A stretch of 64,000 nucleotides of DNA from Actinomadura terrae (GCF_022751215.1 NZ_JAICDG010000004.1:620001-684000), one strand, 5' to 3'. Numbered from the stretch's first letter, positions 8,560 to 17,030 are shown. Translations and numbers: made by a program. The notes: generated by a model not told the origin, from the letters alone.

Positions 8560-9834
8560 ATGCCCATTCTGCGTTGGCTGCGGTCGGCCGCCGCCCTCTA
8601 CACGATCCCGTTGATCGCGTTCTACGAGTACATCGTGCTCTCGGGGGAATTCGAATTCCTCTCGGACAACTTCCTGGCCGCTACCGTGCTGGCCACGTCG
8701 GGAACGGTGGTGGCGGCGACCCCCGTCTGCGCGGCGGCCGGTGCCTGGGAGGGATACCGCCTCCGGCGCGGCGGAGTACGAGAGGTGCCCTCCGCGCGCT
8801 CGACGCCCACGGTGATTCTGTGGTCGCTCTTCCCCGTCCTCATCGCGGCGGCCGTGTCGATGGCGTTCTCTTTCGCGCTCGTCCTCCCCCGGGCGACCGG
8901 CTCCCCGGGCCCACTCGACGCCGCGATCGTCGTCCTCGCCCTACTGGTAATCTGCGCCTGGACGGTGACCGGCCTCGCGGCAGGACGCTTCCTGCACCCG
9001 GCCCTAGGGGTTCCGATACTCCTAGTCGGACTATGGTTCTGGATGGCGTATCCGGACGCTCTGGAGCCCTTCTGGCTGCGCCACATGACCGGCAGCAACC
9101 TCGGCCACTGCTGCGAGACCCACAGCACATTCGACAGGCGAGCCCTCTACTCCCAAGCCCTCGTAGCACTGGGAGTCCTCGCCGCCGGATACCTGATCTG
9201 GTCTTTCCGAGGCCGAACCCGCTGGGCGCTGACCTCCGGCGCACTCACCGTCGTGGCCGTCATCACGGGGGCAGCCACGCTGATACAAGGAATGGGTCCT
9301 GAAGCAGAGCGCCCACGCACCAGCGGCCTCGTGTGCAAAACGCAGGAGAACATCTCGATCTGCTTATGGCGCGAGCGCGAAAAGCGAATCGACGACGTAG
9401 CGCCCCCGATCCTGTCCGCGGCCCACGGCATCTCAGCCGCGACGGGACGACCGCTCCCCGCCACTGTGACCGAAGGCCCCGCAGACGGTAACCGTTCCTG
9501 GCGTTTCAGAGCTGCCCCCGGCTCCACCGAGTCGCAACTCAGATTCGCACTAGCGGGACTGATGCCGTCCTCGCCCCCCAAAGGCTGCGAGGACGGTGAA
9601 GGTCAGCTCGCCTACGAACCCCTAGGCGGGTGGCTCGGCGTCAAGGCGGGCGTGGACAAGGACGAGATCGCCCAGCGGATCGGACAGGACAACGTCGCGA
9701 TAGTAAAGGAAGTGCTCCGGCGGTCAGCGTCCTACCAGAGAACATGGTTCGAGCGGAACGAACGCGCACTGACGCAATGCGGCGTCAAGCCGTTCGACCT
9801 TCGCAGCCGATCCGGCAAAGGGGGCTCGCCATGA
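8560..9834 (+). CDS. ABC-2-like membrane protein with large C-terminal extracytoplasmic domain
   Basis: A 424-residue protein. The first ~240 residues contain about six hydrophobic helices (for example 12-30, 38-60, 88-110, 122-142, 150-166, 198-215). The remaining ~180 residues are hydrophilic, with Cys pairs (VCKTQENISICLW, and single Cys residues near 346 and 410) that could form disulfides outside the cell. It starts 4 bases after the ATPase and its stop overlaps the next membrane gene (ATGA). It is most likely the permease of this ABC system. I do not recognise the substrate; the arrangement resembles uncharacterised actinobacterial exporters whose permeases carry an added soluble domain. 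Confidence 0.7.
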   Translation: MPILRWLRSAAALYTIPLIAFYEYIVLSGEFEFLSDNFLAATVLATSGTVVAATPVCAAAGAWEGYRLRRGGVREVPSARSTPTVILWSLFPVLIAAAVSMAFSFALVLPRATGSPGPLDAAIVVLALLVICAWTVTGLAAGRFLHPALGVPILLVGLWFWMAYPDALEPFWLRHMTGSNLGHCCETHSTFDRRALYSQALVALGVLAAGYLIWSFRGRTRWALTSGALTVVAVITGAATLIQGMGPEAERPRTSGLVCKTQENISICLWREREKRIDDVAPPILSAAHGISAATGRPLPATVTEGPADGNRSWRFRAAPGSTESQLRFALAGLMPSSPPKGCEDGEGQLAYEPLGGWLGVKAGVDKDEIAQRIGQDNVAIVKEVLRRSASYQRTWFERNERALTQCGVKPFDLRSRSGKGGSP

Positions 9835-10415
9835 CGCTATGGCTCAAGGTTCACCGAGCGGTCCCCTCCCTGGCCGGGCTCGCGCTGTCCTTCCTCGTGA
9901 TCACCCTCTCGGGCGACCGGAGCGTCCCGCTGCCCAGCGTGGTACGCAGCGCCATGCTCGGCACCCCCATCGCGTTGATCATCCCCCTCCTGGCGGCGGC
10001 CCTCCTCATACGCGGCCTGATCAACGGGCTAGGCGAACTGGAACTCACGTCCGCGCGTCCCAACAGGGCCTACGCGGCCACGTTCGCCATCACGGCATCC
10101 CTGGCCGCCGGTCTCCTAGGCGCCCTACTGACGCTGAGCGGAACCCAAGACCTCGGAATCGCCGCCGCACGAAACTACGCGGCATTCCTGGGCCTCTCCC
10201 TGATCTCGGGACATTTCCTCGGAAGCAACGTCGCGACGGTCCTCCCGGCCGGTTACCTTTTCGGCACGGTGCTCGCCGGACGCTCGGAAAACCCCCCGCC
10301 CTGGCTGTGGCCCCTCGCCGACTCCGACGATCCCTGGGCCCTAGCCATTTCCATGACAAGCCTCGCCGCCGGAACGACACTGCTCCTACGCAACAACAAC
10401 AAAATCCTGGAGTGA
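9831..10415 (+). CDS. Small integral membrane protein, partner of the ABC system
   Basis: A 194-residue protein with about five hydrophobic helices (roughly 10-27, 43-62, 80-100, 112-150 region, 170-187) and short loops. The ATG overlaps the TGA of the preceding gene, so it is translationally coupled and probably a second membrane subunit. No catalytic motif is visible and I do not recognise the family. Codon use matches its neighbours. Confidence 0.7.
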   Translation: MTLWLKVHRAVPSLAGLALSFLVITLSGDRSVPLPSVVRSAMLGTPIALIIPLLAAALLIRGLINGLGELELTSARPNRAYAATFAITASLAAGLLGALLTLSGTQDLGIAAARNYAAFLGLSLISGHFLGSNVATVLPAGYLFGTVLAGRSENPPPWLWPLADSDDPWALAISMTSLAAGTTLLLRNNNKILE

Positions 10416-10442
10416 CGACCGGCCACCAGAGAAGATGGGCGG

Positions 10443-11321
10443 ATGACGCCTGCCCCCACAGCCGCACACATGCATGCCTCCCTGACAGGCCTGTCGGTCG
10501 GCGACGCATTCGGTGACCAGTTCTTCCTCCACGCCAACCGGCACCTCACCCCCGCCGACCTCCCCACCCCGTCCTGGGAGTGGAGCGACGACACAGAAAT
10601 GGCCTGCTCGGTCGTCGCCTGCCTGCACCAGCACGGCCACATCGACCAGGACGCCCTCGCCACGTCCTTCGCCACCCGAATGGACACCGGCCGCCGCTAC
10701 GGCGCCGGAGCCCTGGAACTCCTCGAACGCATCCGCGACGGCCACCCGTGGCGAACCGCCTCAGCCGAATCCTTCGGCGGCAACGGCTCCTACGGCAACG
10801 GCGCCGCAATGCGCGTAGCCCCCTTGGGCGCCTACTTCCTCGGCGACCCCGCACGCGCCGCCAAAGAGGCCGCCCTACAAGCCGAAATCACCCACGCCCA
10901 CATCGAAGGAATCGCAGGCGCGATAGCCGTCGCCGTCGCCGCGTCCCTAGCCACCACCACCGAGAACCTGATCGAAGCAACGCTCGACCACGTCCCCGGA
11001 ACCTACGTCCGACAAGGCCTCCACCGCGCCCACGCCCTAAAGAACGCCTCACCCGAACAAGCGGCCCACGCCCTCGGCAACGGCTCACGCATCACCGCCC
11101 AGGACACCGTCCCCTTCACCCTCTGGACGGCCACCCGCTACCTGAACGACTACCCCTCCGGCATCCGCGCCTGCGTCGCAGCCGGCGGCGACATGGACAC
11201 CACCGCCGCAATAGTAGGCGGCATAATCGCCACAAACACCAACCTAAAAGGCATCCCCCCAACCTGGCAAACCTCCCGAGAACCCCTCCCCAACTGGCTA
11301 ACACCCACCCCAACTACCTAA
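10443..11321 (+). CDS. ADP-ribosylglycohydrolase family protein
   Basis: A 292-residue all-helical DraG/ARH-type hydrolase. The first metal site is seen as GLSVGDAFGD near 17-26 and WSDDTEMA near 47-54, and the second as GGDMDTTAAIVGG near 253-265. These Asp/Thr residues bind the two Mg ions that cleave ADP-ribose from proteins or nucleic acids. It begins 27 bases after the membrane gene and probably belongs to the same operon. It may reverse an ADP-ribosyl mark, or act on ADP-ribose-like compounds; no ADP-ribosyltransferase gene is present in the window. Confidence 0.85.
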   Translation: MTPAPTAAHMHASLTGLSVGDAFGDQFFLHANRHLTPADLPTPSWEWSDDTEMACSVVACLHQHGHIDQDALATSFATRMDTGRRYGAGALELLERIRDGHPWRTASAESFGGNGSYGNGAAMRVAPLGAYFLGDPARAAKEAALQAEITHAHIEGIAGAIAVAVAASLATTTENLIEATLDHVPGTYVRQGLHRAHALKNASPEQAAHALGNGSRITAQDTVPFTLWTATRYLNDYPSGIRACVAAGGDMDTTAAIVGGIIATNTNLKGIPPTWQTSREPLPNWLTPTPTT

Positions 11322-11512
11322 AACCCCGCCCTACTCAGAGACGAAAGACTGATGTCGAAAAATAGGAAAATCCTTCCAAATCACACCCAGCGCCACACGT
11401 AGAATATCGGACACTCGAAGGTATTCGTTCTGTAACTCCACAGACACAGGCACCCCTTGGCAGGCGGCGATACAATCAGCAACCGCCAATTAAGGACGTT
11501 CAGAGGAAGACC

Positions 11513-11638
11513 ATGGGCAAGCACAAGAAGGAAGTGGACTGCGGAGGCTGTCAAGGCAAGAAAGGCCAGTGGGGGACCAACGACAGCAAGAGGTTCTGGA
11601 TACCGTGCGTACTGTGCAACGGGACAGGAAAGCAGTGA
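11513..11638 (+). CDS. 41-residue Cys-rich zinc-ribbon-like protein
   Basis: Encodes 41 residues starting MGKHKKEVDCGGCQGKKGQ and ending PCVLCNGTGKQ. The two CxxC motifs (residues 10-13 and 33-36), each followed by a Gly-x-Gly-like pattern, resemble the CxxCxGxG repeats of the DnaJ zinc domain, so a single zinc ribbon is likely. AGAGGAAG lies just upstream of the ATG. The TGA overlaps the GTG of the downstream methyltransferase (GTGA), so the two are coupled. It could be a small accessory protein, or a substrate of the methyltransferase; neither is shown. Confidence 0.6.
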   Translation: MGKHKKEVDCGGCQGKKGQWGTNDSKRFWIPCVLCNGTGKQ

Positions 11639-12471
11639 CGCCGGAGGCCGCTATCAGAGCGCTCCCCCGCGATCTATTTATTCCTGATCAGATCTTCGTG
11701 CTCAATGAGATCAACTATTGGGTTCCTGTCAACCGTCAGGAGGACCCGGAGCGTTGGCGGGCCGCGGTGGACGCTGATGACGCGGTGGTCACGCAGACCG
11801 CCTTCGACCCGTCCATACCCGCCGAGTACCGCAATGCCGCTACCGGCGCCGGCGTGGAGGCGATGAGCTCCAACAGCACCCCCCACCTCGTCCGGCGGAT
11901 GCTGGAGGCCCTTGACCTCCAACCCGGAATGACCGTCCTGGAGATCGGGACCGGGACGGGTTGGAACGCCGCCCTGCTGGCCCAGCTCACCGGCGCAGCG
12001 AGCGTGACCACAGTCGAAATCGACCCAGCACTGGCAGATCGAGCCCGCACCGCCTTGGAGCGCGTCAGCTGCCCGGTGGACGTCATCACCGGGGACGGCG
12101 AACTCGGCCACCCAGCGAACGCACCCTACGACCGCGTGATCTGCACGGCAGCCGTCTCGACCCTGCCCTACGCGTGGGTGAGGCAAACGCGCGCCGGCGG
12201 CATCATCCTGGCGCCGTGGGGCCCAATCCATCCCGACTGGCCATTGTGCCGACTTGTCGTAGATGAAGACGGCACCGCGCACGGCCGCTTCACCGCCCCG
12301 TCATGGTTCATGCCGCTCCGAGGCCAGCGCCCCGCCAAGTCGACAACACAGGACGCCGAGGAGCGTTGGAAGGCCCTCGGCGAACCCACCCTCGACCGCT
12401 ACGGCGTGACCGTAACCCCAGGGGGCCAGACCATCTGGCTAGACTCCCCCACCAACCCCGTCCACCCATAG
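11635..12471 (+). CDS. Protein-L-isoaspartate O-methyltransferase-like protein
   Basis: A 278-residue AdoMet-dependent methyltransferase of PCMT type. The AdoMet loop LEIGTGTGWNAALLAQL is near residues 102-118, followed by TTVEIDP near 128, ITGDGELG near 155 and YDRVICTAAV near 168. The N-terminal part (LPRDLFIPD...) and the SSNSTPHLVRRMLEAL region also fit. Classical PCMT repairs isoaspartate; many actinomycete paralogues act instead on modified peptides next to ATP-grasp ligases. No ATP-grasp gene is present. The GTG start overlaps the stop of the 41-aa gene and gives a sensible N terminus. Confidence 0.82.
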   Translation: MTPEAAIRALPRDLFIPDQIFVLNEINYWVPVNRQEDPERWRAAVDADDAVVTQTAFDPSIPAEYRNAATGAGVEAMSSNSTPHLVRRMLEALDLQPGMTVLEIGTGTGWNAALLAQLTGAASVTTVEIDPALADRARTALERVSCPVDVITGDGELGHPANAPYDRVICTAAVSTLPYAWVRQTRAGGIILAPWGPIHPDWPLCRLVVDEDGTAHGRFTAPSWFMPLRGQRPAKSTTQDAEERWKALGEPTLDRYGVTVTPGGQTIWLDSPTNPVHP

Positions 12472-12540
12472 CCAAGGGTCCCGTGGTGCGACCTCAGGGC
12501 TGAGCGCTCGCCCCGGGGTCTGCGGTTGGGGACAGCAAGA

Positions 12541-12566
12541 AGCCGGTGCCCGTGCGGGCACCGGCT
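12541..12566. terminator. Hairpin, 11-bp perfect stem, downstream of tRNA-Ser
   Basis: AGCCGGTGCCC and its complement enclose the loop GTGC. It lies 10 bases past the 3' end of the minus-strand tRNA and after the plus-strand methyltransferase gene, so it can serve as terminator for either. Confidence 0.65.
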
Positions 12567-12575
12567 CCTGATGAG

Positions 12576-12663
12576 TGGCGGAGGATACGAGATTCGAACT
12601 CGTGAGGGCGTGAACCCAACACGCTTTCCAAGCGTGCGCCCTAGGCCACTAGGCGAATCCTCC
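12576..12663 (-). tRNA. tRNA-Ser (anticodon GGA)
   Basis: Read on the minus strand, the 88-nt RNA starts GGAGGATTCGCCTAGTGG and ends with the paired TATCCTCC and encoded GCCA. The anticodon loop CTTGGAAAG gives GGA, which reads UCC/UCU serine codons. There is a long variable arm typical of tRNA-Ser, and GGTTC..GAATC forms the T arm. A tRNA-Ser near dnaX and the SRP RNA is common in actinomycetes. Confidence 0.95.
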
Positions 12664-12673
12664 ACGGGACAGC

Positions 12674-13018
12674 CTACCGGGTCCCGGGCAGTGGGCGGAC
12701 CTCAATAACCGCCGAGGTGGGGATGGGGCCGTACACGTGCGGGAACACTTGATCGCCCACAGGGTCGTAGCGGACGGGCGAGCCGAGGCCCGCGACATCG
12801 ATGACCAGCAGCACGAGCGCGTCCCGGTCCACGCCGGTGTAGAAGTTGGCGAGCACGCCCTCCACCTGCGACATATCGGACGAGCAGTGGACGAAGCCCT
12901 CCTCCTCCAGCGTCCTCCCCAGCGTGGACATGGTGTAAGGCGTACCAGCGTCGCGGGCCGGTTCCCAGTGCTGCCGTTCGGCGATGTGCAGGAGCGTCTC
13001 CTGCCGAGGCGCGGACAT
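12674..13018 (-). CDS. DUF952 domain protein
   Basis: A 114-residue cytoplasmic protein matching DUF952: LLHIAERQHWEPA near the start, EEGFVHCSSDMSQVEGVLANFY near 39-60, LVLLVIDVAGL, and VFPHVYGPIP near 91-100. The family has a small alpha/beta fold related to glutathione-S-transferase-adjacent or glyoxalase-like proteins and no proven function. It lies directly upstream of, and on the same strand as, tRNA-Ser. Confidence 0.85.
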   Translation of the reverse strand: MSAPRQETLLHIAERQHWEPARDAGTPYTMSTLGRTLEEEGFVHCSSDMSQVEGVLANFYTGVDRDALVLLVIDVAGLGSPVRYDPVGDQVFPHVYGPIPTSAVIEVRPLPGTR

Positions 13019-13109
13019 GGGACGAGCCTAGAGCCCGCCTGCGAGCCATGGTGTTGAGTGAAGCGTATGCCTCAACCCTTGCCAGAACCGAGGCTCATGC
13101 TGTGGGGGG

Positions 13110-13296
13110 TCACCGCTTGAGGGCGGCTACCAGCGAAGCGAAGGCGTCGCGAGAGAAACCAGCTTGGGGCCTTCAGGGTCCTTGGGTCTCGGATGCCGAT
13201 ATCCGCTGGCAATCGGGTGAGTTCTACGCAAGTGTCCGCCGTCCCACCGGAATGACTGGGCTTTCTCCACGTCGGCTGAGCCGTCATGTCTTCCAT
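13110..13296 (-). pseudogene. DUF397 protein, frameshifted
   Basis: On the minus strand the first part reads PTWRKPSHSGGTADTCVEL and RLPADIGIRDP, the typical DUF397 opening. The rest continues only after changes of frame: KDPEGPKL in one frame and then FSRDAFASLVAALKR followed by TGA at 13110-13112 in another. Two single-base losses, near 13178 and 13162, explain this. DUF397 genes usually sit beside XRE/DUF5753 regulators in actinomycetes; here no partner is adjacent. The gene is most likely inactive. Confidence 0.7.
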
Positions 13297-13361
13297 CGCT
13301 CCTCCGCAGTTTGCCTTGTGATGGAGGGGCGCGGAGGGAGGCTCGTGTTGCTCAGCGGGGC

Positions 13362-13625
13362 CTAGACGAGGCCGTCGGCGAAGAGGGCGAGCCGGGCTGC
13401 CAGGTCGGCGCGGTCGCCCGAGTTCGATCGCGCTATCTCCTTCAGGGCGCGGCTGAGCAGGATCACTGAGTCCTGGTCCTGGCGGGCCTTCTCGTGCAGT
13501 CGCAGCTTTGCCTGATCCTCGCTCATGGTGAGCAGGTATTCCGCTTGCTGCCTAGCGGCCTCGTAGTCACCGATGGCGCGAGCGAGCGCGCCGATCGTCT
13601 TTCCGGCATTCTCCAAGAAACCCAT
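13362..13625 (-). CDS. Small alpha-helical hypothetical protein
   Basis: An 87-residue hydrophilic protein, mostly predicted helix (for example residues 15-65 with many Ala, Arg, Glu and Gln). There is no Cys, no signal peptide and no membrane segment. The ATG is preceded by CTGGAGGCCC, a good ribosome binding site, which supports its reality. I do not recognise a family. It lies upstream of the DUF397 remnant on the same strand, so the two may be left over from one accessory locus. Confidence 0.55.
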   Translation of the reverse strand: MGFLENAGKTIGALARAIGDYEAARQQAEYLLTMSEDQAKLRLHEKARQDQDSVILLSRALKEIARSNSGDRADLAARLALFADGLV

Positions 13626-14331
13626 AAGGGCCTCCAGACGTGGGAGGGAATCCCTCCTTATCGTATCCCTTGAGGGTGAGTCGATCTTGGCGAGATCCGG
13701 TCAACTCGCAAAACTCAGGCAAGGGCTCGGTTGCTGCTCATGTTTGACCACCAAGCGTCCCGGTCGCGGAGGACAGAGAGCGGGTAGAGGGCAGCGTCCT
13801 CGCAGGTCATTCCATGCGCATGGGGTGGTGTGTATCGTCAGGCGGCGGATAAGTCGGACCTATCGGCGTCGACCTGGCGGTAAATGTGTTTACTGCGAAC
13901 TCTGCTTGAAGAATTGGCCTTCGTGCGGAACGCCTAGCAGTCGTACTGCGTGTTCCACTGGCCTTGGTGTGGGAGCGGACGCCGGCGCCGCCATGGTGAC
14001 CCTTATCGGTCCGGCGGGTCACGCGAGGCGGATATGGAGTAGGGCCGCCCCAGGAGGGAGGGGTTCCCAGGGCCTGGGGGTGGGGTGTTGGGGCTCGCCG
14101 GTGGCCCCAGTCGGCAGCGGTTCTGGCGTGGGGCTGGACGATGGGAGCTGGGCGGGGCGCCTGGTCAGTCGTCCTATCGGCGGTGTCGGGACGGCTGGCG
14201 CACGGGGCGCGAGCGTCCAGGGGCCTGGTCGTGGTCGGGGGATCAGGCCTTGTTGCGTGGGGGTGGGTGGGGTGCGGCGTGGCTATCTCGGGATGCGGGC
14301 CATCCTGGGGCGGGGATGTCATAGACTCGGG
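13626..14331. other. Intergenic region upstream of SRP RNA, no gene recognised
   Basis: A 706-base stretch between the minus-strand 87-aa gene and the SRP RNA. A long plus-strand frame crosses it but has odd composition (runs of Gly, Ser, Arg) and no family resemblance, and I reject it. A less GC-rich patch lies around 13840-13920. The last ~250 bases are strongly G-rich on the plus strand. The promoter for the SRP RNA should be close to 14290-14330. Confidence 0.45.
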
Positions 14332-14424
14332 GCAGACCCCTCGCACGGCGTCACCCTGTGAACCTCCCCAGGGCCGGAAGGCAGCAAGGATAAGCAGGCT
14401 CTGGCGGGTGTGCGGGGGGTCCTT
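14332..14424 (+). ncRNA. ffs: Signal recognition particle RNA (small bacterial type)
   Basis: A rod-shaped RNA of about 93 nt. The 5' arm (GCAGACCCCTCGCAC) pairs with the 3' arm (GTGTGCGGGGGGTCC). The apical part contains the conserved SRP core: CCAGGGCCGGAAGGCAGCAA with the GGAA tetraloop and the asymmetric A-rich bulge (AGCAAGG). It binds Ffh and directs membrane proteins to SecYEG. It lies just upstream of dnaX, the usual actinobacterial position. A TTTTCG stretch follows, which may help termination. The exact ends are approximate by a few bases. Confidence 0.92.
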
Positions 14425-14467
14425 TTCGCTTCTGACGCTCCGCTTCTTGAGGGAGGGCGGGCCCCCG

Positions 14468-16942
14468 ATGAGTCTGGCTCTGTACCGCAAGTACCGGCCA
14501 GCGACGTTCGCCGAACTGAAGGGGCAGGAACACGTCGCCGAGCCCCTGCGGCAGGCGTTGCGCAACGGCCGGATCAACCACGCCTACCTGTTCAGCGGTC
14601 CGCGCGGCTGCGGCAAGACGTCCAGCGCCCGTATCCTCGCCCGTTCGCTCAACTGCGAGCAGGGGCCGACCGCCGATCCGTGCGGCGAGTGCGACTCCTG
14701 TGTCGCGCTCGGGCCGTCGGGTAGCGGCCACATCGATGTCATCGAGATCGACGCGGCCTCGCACGGTGGTGTTGATGATGCCCGTGACCTGCGGGAACGT
14801 GCGTTCTTCGCGCCGGTGTCGGCGCGCTTCAAGGTGTACATCATCGACGAGGCGCACATGGTCACCCGCGAGGGCTTCAACGCGCTGCTCAAGCTCGTCG
14901 AGGAGCCGCCGCCGCACCTGAAGTTCGTCTTCGCGACCACCGAGCCGGAGAAGGTCATCGGGACGATCCGGTCCCGGACCCATCACTATCCGTTCCGGCT
15001 CATCCCGCCCGGGGTGCTCCAGGACCTCGTCGAGGAGATCCTCCGGTCGGAGAAGGTGCCCTACGAGGAGTCGGCGCTGCCGCTGGCGGTGCGGGCCGGG
15101 GCGGGTTCCGCCCGTGACACCCTGTCGATCCTTGACCAGCTTCTCGCGGGGTCGGACGAGCAGGGCATCACGTACGCGCGGGCCGTCTCGCTGCTCGGTT
15201 ACACCGATTCCACGCTGCTGGACGAGGTGGTCGCGGCCTTCGCGGCCCGGGATGGCGCGGCCGTGTTCGCGGCGATCGACCGGGTTGTGGAGAGCGGCCA
15301 GGATCCGCGGCGGTTCACGGCCGACCTGCTGGAGCGCGTCCGGGATCTGGTGATCCTGTCGAACGTGCCGGAGGCCGGGGGTTCGGGGCTCCTCAATGTT
15401 CCGGCTGATGAGTTGGAGCAGATGCGGCGGCAGGCGTCGTCCATGGGGCCGGGAGAGCTGACGCGTGCGGCGGACCTGCTGCACACCGGGCTCACGGAGA
15501 TGCGCGGCGCCACGTCCCCGCGCCTGCTGCTTGAGCTGATCAGCGCACGTATTCTCCTTCCCGCCGCATATGAGGACGAGGCGTCGATGTTCGCCCGGCT
15601 CGACCGGCTGGAGCGGCAGGCCGCGCAGGGCGGTGGCTTTGGCGGTGGTGGCTTCGGCGGCGGTCAGAGCGGCGGCGGTCAGGGTGGCGGTGGTGGGTTG
15701 GCGCCTGCCTTCCAGGCTGGGCAGGGTGCGCCTGTCCAGCCCCCGGCTGGTCGGGCGATGACGCCTGGCGGGGGCGGGGGGCAAGGGCAGGAATTCGCGC
15801 AAGGTTCTGCGCAAAGCCCTACGACTCCTAGCAACGCGCAGAGCTCCGTCCATGGTTCTGCGCAGGGCCCCGCACACGGCACAGGGCAGAACGCTGCGCA
15901 CGGGTCTGGGCAGCGTCCCGGACGAAGCTCCGAACAAAGCCCGGGAGGACAGCCCCCGCCCGCCCAGGGGGGCGACCCCACTTCCAGTGTCAACCGCGGA
16001 ACCGCATCCTCGGAAGTGGAACGCGGTTCTGTGGATAACCGCTCGGACGCTCGTCCAGGCCAACCCGCCGCGGCCGCCCCACCTCAGGCCAGTGCACCTC
16101 CCTCACCTGCGCCTCAAGTCGCCGCGGGCTCGTCCTCCCTGACGCCGGCCCCCTCGGCGACCCCGCAAGGGGGTGCGCCCGGCGCTTCAGGCGGCGGGAT
16201 GGACGTCGCCACCGTCCAGCAGTACTGGCCGGACATCGTCGAGGCCGTCAAGCAGGTCAGCCGCGCCACCTGGATGGTCATCATGTCCGGGGTGCGGCCC
16301 GTCGCCCTCGAAGGACGCGTGCTGACGCTCTCGTTCGACGCCGAGGGGTCCCGGCTGGGCTTCGTCAACGGCAACCGCGACGTGATCCTCTGCGAGGTCC
16401 TGAAACAGCGCATGGGCGTCGACTGGCGGATCGAGACCGTCGTCGGCGGCTCGCCCCCTCCGGGCGGACGTCCCGGCGGACGGCCGGGAGGCGGCGGCAA
16501 CCCGCCCAACCGCGGAGGCAACCCGGGCGGCGGCGCCCCGGGCGCCAGGCCAGGCGGCGGCAACAGCGGCAACAGCGGAGGCGGCAGCGGTTTCGGGTCC
16601 TCCCCGGCGAACCAGGCGGCCCCGGCAGCGGCGGGGTTCGGCGGTGCGTCCAACCCGTCCAGTCCCGTCGGCTCGCCAAGCGGAGCGCAGACGCCGCCCG
16701 ACGGCGCGCAGAGCGGCCGGGCTCCGGCGCCCCGATCCGGTCATGCTCAGAATGATCCCGGGCCGATGCCCCCGCCGCCGGACGAGCCTCCCCCGCCCGA
16801 CCCCGGCCCGCTGGACGAGAGCGACGAGGTCGACCCCGAAGGTGACGCGGACGCGGACGGCAGCGAGGCCGAGATGAGCGGGATGGCGCTCATCCAGCGG
16901 GAGCTCGGCGGCCAGATCATCCGAGAGATCGACAACTCGTGA
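14468..16942 (+). CDS. dnaX: DNA polymerase III subunits gamma/tau
   Basis: An 824-residue clamp-loader ATPase. Walker A GPRGCGKTSS is at 44-53. The zinc site uses Cys63, Cys72, Cys75 and Cys78. IIDEAHM is near 128 and the sensor-1 region VFATTEPEKV near 155. After domain III (to about residue 375) comes a Gly/Gln/Ser/Pro-rich linker. A conserved tau-like segment follows (about 580-660; VQQYWPDIVEAVKQVSRATW), then a Gly-rich stretch and an acidic tail. It links the core polymerase and DnaB helicase at the fork. The ATG has GAGGGAGGG upstream. The longer in-frame extension to 14141 runs through the SRP RNA and is not used. A DnaA-box-like TTATCCACA is present at 16030-16038 inside the gene. 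Confidence 0.96.
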   Translation: MSLALYRKYRPATFAELKGQEHVAEPLRQALRNGRINHAYLFSGPRGCGKTSSARILARSLNCEQGPTADPCGECDSCVALGPSGSGHIDVIEIDAASHGGVDDARDLRERAFFAPVSARFKVYIIDEAHMVTREGFNALLKLVEEPPPHLKFVFATTEPEKVIGTIRSRTHHYPFRLIPPGVLQDLVEEILRSEKVPYEESALPLAVRAGAGSARDTLSILDQLLAGSDEQGITYARAVSLLGYTDSTLLDEVVAAFAARDGAAVFAAIDRVVESGQDPRRFTADLLERVRDLVILSNVPEAGGSGLLNVPADELEQMRRQASSMGPGELTRAADLLHTGLTEMRGATSPRLLLELISARILLPAAYEDEASMFARLDRLERQAAQGGGFGGGGFGGGQSGGGQGGGGGLAPAFQAGQGAPVQPPAGRAMTPGGGGGQGQEFAQGSAQSPTTPSNAQSSVHGSAQGPAHGTGQNAAHGSGQRPGRSSEQSPGGQPPPAQGGDPTSSVNRGTASSEVERGSVDNRSDARPGQPAAAAPPQASAPPSPAPQVAAGSSSLTPAPSATPQGGAPGASGGGMDVATVQQYWPDIVEAVKQVSRATWMVIMSGVRPVALEGRVLTLSFDAEGSRLGFVNGNRDVILCEVLKQRMGVDWRIETVVGGSPPPGGRPGGRPGGGGNPPNRGGNPGGGAPGARPGGGNSGNSGGGSGFGSSPANQAAPAAAGFGGASNPSSPVGSPSGAQTPPDGAQSGRAPAPRSGHAQNDPGPMPPPPDEPPPPDPGPLDESDEVDPEGDADADGSEAEMSGMALIQRELGGQIIREIDNS

Positions 16943-16950
16943 GGCAGCCC

Positions 16951-17030
16951 TGGAGCAACCTGAAAGAACCTGAAGCGACCTGAAGCAAACCCCAGGCAGA
17001 CCGAGGCAGGTCGAGGCAAGCCTGAGGAGA
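16951..17030 (+). repeat. Eight 10-bp direct repeats between dnaX and ybaB
   Basis: Successive 10-base units begin TGGAGCAACC, TGAAAGAACC, TGAAGCGACC, TGAAGCAAAC, CCCAGGCAGA, CCGAGGCAGG, TCGAGGCAAG and CCTGAGGAGA. The period is exactly 10 bases over 80 bp, with two related subfamilies. It is noncoding and lies just after the dnaX stop. The period is close to one DNA helical turn. Confidence 0.7.

Noticed and set aside
11513..11638. RiPP precursor peptide
   Set aside because: It has two CxxC motifs typical of a zinc ribbon, lacks a leader/core pattern, and no ATP-grasp or radical SAM gene is adjacent; kept as a small Cys-rich protein.
13573..14361. 262-codon plus-strand frame before the SRP RNA
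   Set aside because: It starts opposite another gene, has long Gly/Ser/Arg runs, and ends in the SRP RNA; no family resemblance.
14141..14467. In-frame N-terminal extension of DnaX
   Set aside because: It runs through the SRP RNA gene and has no family similarity; the ATG at 14468 with GAGGGAGGG is the normal DnaX start.
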